Below the pieces are notes generated by a model that was not told the origin of the DNA, did no database searches, and saw only the letters and a program-made list of their open reading frames with translations. A program made the translations under genes and the position numbers. A stretch of 64,000 nucleotides of DNA from Blastobasis lacticolella. Lineage: Eukaryota > Arthropoda > Insecta > Lepidoptera > Blastobasidae. Below, in pieces: positions 22,301 to 34,300 of the stretch (position 1 is the first letter of the stretch; the number at the start of each line of letters is the position of its first letter). The stretch spans positions 13,472,001 to 13,536,000 of the forward strand of contig LR990064.1 in the NCBI GenBank assembly GCA_905147135.1. The letters run 5' to 3'.

Positions 22301-25300
22301 ACACTAAAGTATGTGTACGTAGTTAAAAATTAAATTTTGTTATAAATTTACGTAATCAAAATAAATTAAATTCACTTGAATTGCTTTTAAAATAAATAAT
22401 TAAACCACGATGATATTTTAAAATAAAATTACTACATATAATTTTCTGTATTTAGCCTATTTTCATACTCGTTTGAAATCACAAATATAATCTTCTATTT
22501 ATCAAAAATACATTATATAGGAAACACTGAAATACAAATACACTATTACATAAATAATATAAATACCTACGTGTACAAGAAGAATGCTTTCCGAGGAGAA
22601 AATCACTCATGCATTGTCAAAGATATAAATTGCATCATAAACTCAACTAAGTATACAAAATTTTGTAACGTGAACTATAAAACCACACAGTGTATAAATT
22701 CCAAAGCTTAAGAAAATATCGCCAAAACATAAGAAAGCATTCCTCATCTATAGAAGAAAATGTGATACACAAAATATTTGAGAAAGATCTGTTAGTAAAA
22801 TAATACCTGAGCTATTTATAGTAGTCAGTCTCAAAACATCTGGTGTTAGTGCAGTTAGGAACCTAAGCAAGAATACACATTTTATAATAAAGAAGTATAT
22901 TATAATTTTGAAATTATTTCGTCTTTATATTGGTGAAAATATCAGTCATAGGTTTAATTTCATTGTGAGGATAAAGATCAAATTGTTTTCAATATATTAT
23001 ATAACCAAGAGTTATTGAAAATATATATACGTGCTTGTACAATTTTACAATACAAAGACGAAATTCTTTATATCATGGGAACTATATATTGTAAGAAATC
23101 TGGTTTTATCTCATAGAAAATAATAACTGATCAAATTGATTAATTTTGTTAAAAAAATAAAATCAAAAGTTTTGGGTCAAAATACAAGCCGTCTAAGGGG
23201 TATGTCTAGGACTAAAGGTCTGTTAGTCAGGGCCGCTATTAGATTCAGCCTTTGGTCCAAGCAGCAAAATTACAGGCTCAATCATTTCAAATCAAACTGT
23301 TTGTCGTAGACACAGTAGACTTTAGTACAAATTGTAACTCTATATTAAAGTATTTAATACAATTACCCTCAGAAAAAATAGTTTAAGATAGGCACTTAAA
23401 ATATGAATACTGTAGCTTTTATAAAATAAATTTTATCAATAATAAATTCACTTCAAATTAGATTAACTTTTGAATTTCGGAAAAGTTATATAAACTTTAA
23501 TTTGATTAAATTAGACTTGCCAGACTAAAATTAAAGAGTAAAAACTTAACTTATTATCACAACGAGTTACTATTTGTCAAATCTATTGTGCCTTCTTTTA
23601 TAGACCTCAAAATCTGGATCGCGTTGGTGGCATCGACAATGTATACCAAGAGTCTGCTCGGACCAATGGAGAAGCTGTAACATTATCATAATATATGGAT
23701 ACTTCATCTAAATAGGCAGGGCTTGTAAAATAGAAATTTCATTTCTACAGGTAAATTTAATTTAAACTACAGTCTAATTTTAAGCTATGTCGTTGATATA
23801 TTTAGACCGTAATGTATATCGAATTGGCTTTGTCAAAACACAATCGCTTGTAATCATAATATAGTGTTATTGTACCTTGAGAGATTGTTTCCTCTCAACG
23901 GTGTTTGAGGAATGGCTCGTGGAAAGAGTTATAATGATCGTGTGTGTATTATCGATAATTTACCAATTTTCCACAACAATATCGACTTCTACGGTATTGC
24001 ATTTACTGTCCTATGCGGAACCAAGGTACTTATATTCGAATTGATTTTTAAACTTTTATTTGTACAATAACACTATTTTCAGAATGTTTGAGTATTTATG
24101 CGTGTATTATTCAATCCTGTTTTCTACACGAATGGGGATTCCTATGAAATTAAGGAAATCATATTTTAGTACGTTTATAATTGTAATAATTATTTTTAAA
24201 TATACTATCTGAATAAAATACATAAAATAAAATAAATCTTAATAAAATAATAATTAATTTTGGTTTATAAGAGATGAAACAAAAAAATGAAACAATATAT
24301 TAACCCATATAAAATTAAAACATAAACAGCTACAAGGAGAGAGTTCTAATAAATCTTAATTTTTTTTATCTAGACATTCTCATCTAATAGGAATTAAAGA
24401 TAAAATTATACGGTATACGGTAACAATATTCTACGGAAATAAAAAAAGACTCTAATGCACTTACTTTTCTCGCTCCTCTAACTCCACTGGATTATTGTCT
24501 AATCGGATTGTGTGTGTTTGTTTGTTAGTCGTCATTATTTAAAGTCATTAGTTGGCAGCGTCCGGGAAACAAAAAAGTGAAAACAAAATCAAATTAGTAA
24601 GTAATTAGTTGAGGTTTACAAGTTTCAATAATGCCATTTTCCAATTTTATAAAAGTGTACTAATAGAATACGCTCATTTAGTCATTTAGAAAAATTAGGC
24701 AAGGCATATCAACCAGTTATAAGACTTTTGTTAAATATAACAAGAAATCATATGTTTTTTGGAATATAGCATTTTGGAAAGCAAAGCAAAATGTTGTAAC
24801 TGAATGTCGAGAAATAAAGAGGAAAAGCATTTCTTGATTGCTATGTCGCTCAATAGGTTGTTTAGTACGAACACATCAAAATATCAAAATCAAGTCAGTA
24901 AACACACGTATTAATTCTGAAACTAAGGAAACAAAACATATCAAGTGAAGCCAAGACAAGACTATGCAAATTACGGTACAAATAAAAATAAAGTTGAAAG
25001 TTTAACATTAAGTAAAGCTAATATAACTCGAATGTATTAGAAAGAAATGCCAAATACATATAAAATTCAAATATGAGCGGGCTATTACTACAAAAATTAG
25101 CGAATTATAGGCTTTTTCCTATGAGAGGGCTCATTGGAGCATACATGAGAGGGTTTTTATATCAACCGGTTAAGAAGGTGCTTTGATTGCAGGCGTTAAG
25201 CACTGTATAATACAAAATCAAAATATCGATGGCACTGTATAATAAAATTGTAAGACCGAGTTTGAAGGAGTAAACGATATATTAAACAACCTTCTATCTT

Positions 25301-28300
25301 GATTATCTGGTTTTCCATGAATAAAACATGTCAAGGCTATTTTCTAATTCGTGCGTACCTAATCTCAAAATACCAAATACTACTTAAGTTGATTAGATTA
25401 AATAATTATGGTATGCACTCGAATCGACATGTTATGCAGAAATCGAATGTTTTTTGTAGGTAATCAACATTCGTATAAAACAAATTAGTACCTGTGTAGA
25501 TAACCTAGAATATAATAAATATGCTTCCCAAAAGACAAGTTCACAAATTACCACAGATGGGCGCTTCTATAGAAGGTTTTCTTGCTCTCGCAACATAAGC
25601 TGGGAATTTTTAGGATAAATGTGAATAGGCAGGCATTATCTAAGTAGTCATACCTACTACACCTGCATCTGTGACGTTATGTGACGATGCACCAGGTGAG
25701 GTTGCATCAAAATATGTTTAATGTAAAAAGGGTTACAACTCGCATTGGAATATCCCATTTCTCATTTTTAGAACTACGATTGTCTATCAAGAATACGCAA
25801 ACATTCAAAATATCATTCGAAAACCTTAGGAAAACTTTGATCAAACTCGACACTTACAACTCTATTAAAAGTATGACAACAAAAAATACTCAACTAAAAT
25901 TGCAACAATGTTGTGTAAGTTCTAATTTTAAGTGAACAAAAAACTGTTAAATAAAGAAATAAATGCAAGTATCAATAGCAAACGTAACAATAGACACTGA
26001 TTCAGATTCTTACATTTGGACTTGGATCTCATGCGGCGGCAGACACATATGATGATGATGCAAAGGATGACTGTCAGCACCAAAATGGCAAGAGCTATGC
26101 CACCAATGATTATCATCCGTCGCTGGTCGCGCCACCACGGCACCACGGCTTTGGAAGGAATACAACAATTGGTTAGATGTTGGTTGGATTAATGAGTTTA
26201 CTTCTTTCCAGCACGCTTTTCGTAATGGAGGGGTACAAAGTTGTACATTTAAAAAGAGAGCATATTTTTATGCCCTCGCTGTGTTTAGTAGTCTACTCCA
26301 GGATCACTCGCCTAATGTTGATTATATTTATTGATATATATGATCAGATTTTATATAATAATTAATTATAGTAAAACAGATGAGCTTTAGTTATTTTATT
26401 ATTAATAATAATAGTTAAGGCAAATAAAATTAAGGTAAAACTTTTAAATTATTGGAATTATATATTAATTAGTTTTATATGTTTCTTATATTTCTAGTCA
26501 ATCTTTTATAAATTATATAAATAGATAAAATATTTATAAATAATACAACATTTACACTCATTTAGTCGATCATGTACTTACTCAAACTTTCCCAGTTGGC
26601 TGTAAATACAAGTATTTATTTAATAATACTTTAAGAAACGTATAATTAGAATTGCCCTGGTTTTGTACTCAAAAAATTATATTCAGTTGAGAGTATCTGT
26701 ACAAGTAACTTCTATTTATTTTCATAACCTTGAGAAAGCCTTTTATCGTGTGGATCAGGCCATCCTGTTGATGAAGTTACAAAACTTGGTATTCGCTAGG
26801 ATGTATTTCGATGGATTATTTCAGGATTATGTACCGCGTTCTATTGAACACCCACGTGTCGTTAGGATGTAAGTATAATCACGTCGAAATTCTTTTAGGA
26901 GTTCCACTAGGCTCACTTTTAGGACCGCTCCCCAAGGTGCAAAGCCTAGCTCCAAAGCTAGGAGCAATTGATCTATCTCTTATAGGCACGCGGACGACAT
27001 AAGTGAAACCTTGCAATTTTCTGCCAGACAGGTACTGAAAGCTCGTTTAAGATCAAATCAAATCAAAATTTAGTTATTGAGGTGGACATTAAATTTCTCC
27101 TTAAATCTTTAAATACGAGGGGGTAGGAAAGTAGGAAGACAGGATTGACAACAACATGACACTTTTGGCACCCAGAATCGTACGACGACTCGTGTACGAC
27201 AATACCAGAGAGAGCCGATCAGTGCACGACACTGTAATATTATACATAAGAAAAAACCACCTACAACAACAGCAAGAGTAAGTCTACCAATTCACCACCC
27301 GTTTACGAGTACAACGCAGGGTACAGCCATCGTCTGATTCAACCATATTTGAGAGAAAAGGGCGACCCGGCCCCACGCCACCACCAGGCAGACCTTTAAG
27401 CAAGCATGCATTACAAATGCTGCATGTGATAGGTAGCTGCTCCCATCCTACACTTCTCATCCTACCCTTGCCCTGCCCGTAGCCTACCCTTATCCTATCC
27501 TTCCTCTACTAAACCAATAGCCCTACATCTAACCTACTTCGGCCTACCCCTACCCTATCCGCCGGCAGCGTGTAATACTGTGTAAATAATTTAATTAAAG
27601 TAAACTAATCTTGCTGTATGTAGCCTCATCAGAAATACCTCGTATCTTCTTTACGGCAAATGCTGCAGAACTTAGCCTTGTCGCCAATTTATCAATGTGA
27701 GAACCCCATTGTAGTTTACTATTTAGAAAAAGAAAGGCCAACTTACGAACGACGTCCCTCTCGCACGATTTTCCTACGCCAACAGTATTGTTGGCCTGGC
27801 AGAGGTAGGTGCGGTACACAAGGACGCTGGTGCTCAGACGCAGGAAACTCTGGTGGTCCTTCTGCCAGATCTGCTCGTCTGTCAGTGTGTCGTTGTCATT
27901 CTTCAGCTTCCAGGAGAATGAGACCTGGAGATGAAACGATGTCATCATTTTTAGGATGTTTAGAGTCGGAGCGAACTGGGTGGAAATAAAGTGATAATCG
28001 TGTTTTGGGAGTGAATCAGAAGCCAGTCAAGTACCGGGAAAAATATACAGTACACGAGCAAATATAATAACAATTTGTACTAAAAGTTTTTAAAATTTAA
28101 CTATTATGGACTATTGAAGTTGATGATGATGTCCTTTATAAATTTCGAAATGTCGTTGAGTTCAAACAGATGCCTCGAAATAGAAGCACACTCAGTTTTC
28201 TTTCTTAATAACCTCAGCCACCCAGAATTACAGAAACGATTTAATTTTCGTTCATTATACAGGTTGACTTTAACTTAATTCTTGATGTCAAGAGGTATCA

Positions 28301-31300
28301 TGAGCTTGTGAAAATAAACAACTTTTACTTAGCAATTAACTCCGAAATTGCAAAAAAATCTAATGTTCTATACAAAATTGAAAACGAACTCTGCCAAAAT
28401 GTGTGAAACAGCTGATTTCGCGATTTCAAAGTTGGCGCCATAGCAAAAGTTGTTTGTTATCACGAGCACATGATCACCCTGGGTATCGAGAATGAATTAA
28501 AAGTCACAGGTATGTCACAATGTCATCATCATGATCATCACAGCCCATAACAGTCCACTGCAGGACTTAAGACCTCTCCCACGAAAGGGAAGGTTATTGC
28601 CATAATCTCCACGCTTGGCAGGCGGGTTGGAGATCGCAGTGTTGTAAATAAAACAATGGAAAACGCTGCTGCCCATTTTCCAGCCTACGGAGACTCTTGA
28701 TCTTTAGCCTCGGAAACATCAATCGCCTTGTACAGTCGGCCAAAAATGTGGTCTACCACCCTACGGTTGAGGTTCGTTTGAACGTCACGAGACAACAAGG
28801 TCGATTTCTACTTGCAATAATATTATGTCAGTGAAAAAAGTCAACCTTAGCGATCATTAGATCTCGCAGAAGCTTTTGTCAAAACTGGTAGACTACTTTC
28901 TTGGTCGACCGTACGACATGCTACGACATGCTACGCCTTGCACGGTGCTATTCTACTCTGCCGGGCACCATACGGCCACTAATAAGATTTTTAAACAAAG
29001 TGTACAGGTATATTCATAAAAATAAACTCACCTCTTGAGGGTTGGCGTGCGCCGTGCAAACCAATACTTGGTCTCCGTCCATCTCCATCTGCTTTATTCC
29101 GCACTCTGGTAAGACTGAAAATATATGAAGTGAGCACTTAATATTTTTTTCCATTCATTATCCTTACATCATCATTCATCTGCCCTTATCCTACAAAGTT
29201 TGTTAGGTTTAGTCATGTCTCTTTCATTACGTAAGTACATTAATGACGTCTTCCTCAAATTTACTCTTTTCACCAGCATATTGCCATTCACAGTCTATTT
29301 ATCTTTTTTAAGATCGACTACTCTACTGAAGTATCCATCTACATTCAAAAAGACATTGAATACACTTTTCTTATAATATGACTTTCATCCCTCCGGATAA
29401 CAGGTCCATACCATGCATGTTAGTCCTTACCTTTTTCGTCACTACCCTCACTTTCAAACTTCCTCCTACGCAGTCATTTTTAACCGACTTTAAAAAAGGA
29501 GGAAGTGCTAATTTCTTCGGAATCTTTTATTTTTCGTTTCACTCATTCTCCTTACTAGTGGGTGGATGAGTGCATCCATATTATCATTCTCATCTGCCGC
29601 TTTCACTGCTTGTGCATGGCTTTTACCCGTTGCTATGGTTGTTCATCATCATCTTGGCGTTAATGTCCCGGTTGTGCTCTCGAGCACGAGGGCCTGGAGT
29701 CCGCCTTGACCATGATCCAGGATTTGGCGATCAGGTAATTACAGTGGAGCGACTGCCATCTGACCTCCGTGACCCTGCTACGAGGGGAACCTGACCAGTA
29801 GCCGTATTCACAATGGCTCGGAAAACGGATTCGGATACGGAATCGACAAAGAACCCCTCAAAAGTTCTTAGGAAAATGTGGTTTCAGTTAATTTTGATGA
29901 AATTTTCATATGTTATAGAGAGTAGAGTTTCCGTGGAATCTATCAGGATTCTGAATAACAGTTTTCGAATCGATCGACACAGATGCGCCGCTCACGAATT
30001 TCGTGTCGAATCGTTTGGAAACGGTTTCGAATCATTGTGAATACGGCTACAGATTGGATCATGGTTACAAATTCCGTTGGCTGAATTTGAAGGTTTCATC
30101 ACGATGTTTTCCCTCACCGTAAGAGCATCGGTTAGAACACCGTTACTTTGGTACGAACATACGTACCTATGTTTCTTAAAAAAAAACATTTATTTCAGAC
30201 CATTTTGTCCATATCGTGTTAGTATTAAAGTTCTTATTAACTAGGTTACTATCTTAAAAAAGGAATTAGGTACATTATTAAATACAAAATAAATGTCAGT
30301 TCAATTTGAAATTAATGTCAAAACATTATATCAATATATACATCGGAAATATGAACTTAAAATTGCATAATGTCACAAAAATTATAGACACCATCAAAAA
30401 TCTAATTTTAAGAGGACAGTCCATCCTGTTCGCCAACATCGCCAGGCCAGTGTCTGTTTAGTAATAGTCTGTTTCAATATAAATACTTACACTGCACATC
30501 AATCCTGACTGCAGCGCTGTCGGAGCCGTGTCTGTTGTGGGCCTCGCACACGATCAACCCGGCATCTTTCCGCTGCACAGTACTCAGGATCAAGGTGTTG
30601 GCGGTAGAGAGTACGGTGGCGTTGGCTGCGTTGGCACTAAGGACTGGCTCGCGACGCCACGTGTAGGTCGGCTTCGGGAAACCCCTGTTGGGATTGTAGA
30701 CGTGGATGAAACAGATCTCAAAACTCGAAATCAAACTCAAAAATTATATATTAATTAGGACATTAAATATGTCTTTCAATCGTCAAAATTTAGGGGTGTA
30801 AGAAAGTAATTCGTTGTAGATTTAAATATAATTTAATTTAAGAACTCAATATTGCCTCCACCGCTTCTTGGCTGTCCTTTCAGACTGTTTAAGGTTGGCT
30901 GGAAGAATCCCGCCTTTGCTTTGTAAAATTATATTTATAACTCCTGTATTTCTTAAGCAATTAAGAGTTTAAATACACACATAGTAAGAAGGAAACACAC
31001 AGTGACACGTTGGCCGCCCTACGGCCGGACCGTGCCCAGACAATACTAGACAGAGCCGGATGAAAGAGTTCTAGAACGCACGACGCAAATATTATTGCTT
31101 TCAATTAGTTATTATCATAATGTTAATATCACGGTTGTGCTTTCGCGCGCGGGGTTCGCCTTGACCATGATCCAAAATTTGACAGATTTGGAAGATTTGG
31201 CAGACTACAGTGGAGCGACCGCCATCTGATCTTAGTAACTCTGTTAACAGTGAACCTAACTAGGTTGGAGCATGGTTACACATTCATTCAAAAGGTTTAC

Positions 31301-34300
31301 ATATTCCTACATTCAGTCACGTGAGATGCATCACGATGTTTTCACTCAAAGAAAGAGCATCGGTCAGTGTTCAACTAATGTACATAACTCAGAAAAGAGT
31401 CGTTGGTACATGGCGGTACTGCGGTTCGAACCCTATACCTCTCCCTTACGAATCGAACCGCTTAACCATTAGGCCACCTACACGCAAACAATAAAGATTA
31501 ATCATTTTCATGCCTGGGCGTAAGTATGGAATTTCTTACGATCTCACCCAAACATTACCAATCTTTGTGAAAGAAATGCAATTAACCAAGAAGCTAATTT
31601 CGCACTCGATTCACAATAGATTCAACATTAATTATTTAAATGTGTAACAAAAAGACAGCACGGAGTTACCAAAGAGGTTCCCTAAACAATCAGACTCCCC
31701 TTTGATCATGGAATGTTTTGAACTTGTATGTATAAAGCAGGATTGGGCGCGATTACCGTTGCCTTTTGAAGTAAAATGAAAGACTAAATTCGCCTCGAGC
31801 TATGCGAAGATGAATATTACTATTTAATCATGTTTATTCATTGAAATATTCAGATAATTTCAGAATTCAGTTGGGGTGGAAATCGAATATGAACTTTAGA
31901 TAAAAAACAATAATCTTAATGGGTTAATGTCCCGGTTGTGCTCTCGCGCACGACGGCTCGGCGTCCGTCTTGACCATGGTCCAGGATTTGGCAAATTAGA
32001 TAATTTCAGTGGAGCGACTGCTATGTGACCTCCGTAACCCCGCTACCAGGGGAACCTGATCAGATTGGATCATGGTTATATATTCAGTCGTCTGAATATG
32101 CAAGTTTCATCACGATGTTTTCCCTCATCGTGAAAACATTGGTTACCATTCAACAAATGTACATAACTCAGAAAAAAGTCATTGGTATATGGACGCAGTC
32201 GGATTCGAACCCGGTACCTCTCGCTTACAATAGGTAATTTATTATATTTGTTTTAACACATTCTCAGCCTTAGCTGGTATGAACTTACACAGACGACAGG
32301 ACAACCAACCATTAATATAATATCCTTTATAAATATATAATTTATTATTATACAGGGTGTTTCATAATACATGTATAAAGCCGTGAACTGGATGGAGTGC
32401 TAAACGTATTAAAACGATAGGTACAATTATTTTATTCGTGCGTGGAACAGTTACCGAGAAAATGACTATCGAACTTTTTCTTTTTCAATGTCGATAATCA
32501 CATTTTGAAAACGAAAGACCGCATCTCTAGAAATCAGTTGTAATAGATCACTCAAGTTCATAATCAGGTCAATCAACTGAATAATACAATTTTACCAGTT
32601 ACAGATAGGATATAGGTTTTGTGCCTTTAAGTCTTTTCTACCTACCGTTTCATATGAGTTTTAAAATTCAATCTAAAGATCACTACGATCAATACCTCAA
32701 GTGGCTGGTTAATAAAATTATTATTACAAGCAGCTCGTGAGCAGTCCGGCACTAAAACAAGACATTTCGATGTTTGTTTCTACTTTAATTTATTTGTTTT
32801 TTGTTGCCTTCAACACAATGTTGCACCTAGGTACATAGTCTTCAAACTAATTGCGAAAACACAATAAACATTAATAGGCAAAAAAGTTACAGCTTGATTT
32901 CGCGTCTGCGCCATATCTTCTATTGTACTAGGCAGTCATGACTGAAGCAGGTGGACTATGTACGGGATACTGATATCCCTGTGTGTCCATAAAGTACATT
33001 CGCTAGATTTTAATATTTTTGGAAAGTGCAGCAAAACTACACGATATTGTTGTTATACTTTTTTGTCTATTTTTTCACTCAGTCTACATCCTGTTGAATG
33101 CATGTGGTGAATCTTGGCACAAGTTTATGCATTTCTCGTTGAACTTTTCCGCCAGCTCCGAAATAAGGAAAGATGTCATTTTAGTACCTATCTAATAGTA
33201 ATTATTAAATTCTACTCATGTTTGAATTCAAGAAGGTGAATATTAAATTTGAATAGCTGAAAAAATACCTAGCAACACTATTTACGTACTAGGATTTAAG
33301 CATTTAGGTTGCAGGCAACAAACATGCAGAACAGCAGATGCGTTGTCACTGTGAGGACTAAGATGAAATGCGTCATGCCTGTATTTGCACTGGCTTATTT
33401 TATGGACACCCCACGTACTAGGCGCAATATTAAGGAGGTCTAAATTATCCGTTTTGTATTTTTTTGTTTCGAGGGTTCTGTACAAAAAAATATTGTAATC
33501 AATTATGATTTTAATTCAAAAGGTTCATTCATAGTTTATACGAAAGTGCACCACCACCTAACTAATAGCAAAGTAGTCTTATTCAAATTACTGTAGCATA
33601 TTAATGTAGCAAACTCTAATTAATGTAACATCTTTGTTTTTTTACGAGTTTGCTTTCTCATGTCATGTCTGTCAGTCATGTTTCAGTGTCGCGTAGGTAA
33701 TCGTACCAATCGTTTTCACGAACATTTCTTATCAACTAAAATTAACTTAATGATTCTTAGTTGATGGAGCTTTACCTGTAAATATCCCATGCTTCACCCA
33801 ATTGGAGAACCTAGGTCACCTAGGTGGAGCACGGACCCAAACACAATTTTTGAAATAACTGTCTAGGTTACTGTCATTGTACCAAACTACCCGATAAAAT
33901 CGTGATAAGCAAATGTAGGCCATCGCCATAAGGATTATTATTAAGCCCACAGTTGGATTCGCTTGAGACTCACTTTAACAGATTAAAAAAAAATCAACAT
34001 TATGGTGCAACTACCAGGAGAACATAAAACGAGAGAACATAAAAGGCGAAATAAGTTAGACCCCTAAAACACGGATCCCTAAGTACGAATCCTTTTGCAC
34101 GTGCCGTCAAGGTCAAGGCCGGCGCCGGAGCTGTGGCGGCGCTTTTGACATCAAAATAGAAACTGAAAACTACAAAATCTAAAAATAGAATACTTTGGCG
34201 GGCCGTTCTTTATTTTGTGGTTTGACCCACGGCGCGACTTCCATTGACGAAATTTGCCTACTTTCGCGTCGTATTCGTTCATTCAGTTTTTAGCTTTTCG

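Noticed and set aside
25681..25935. 84-codon plus-strand frame
   Set aside because: Low-complexity AT-rich intron of the receptor gene; no family resemblance.
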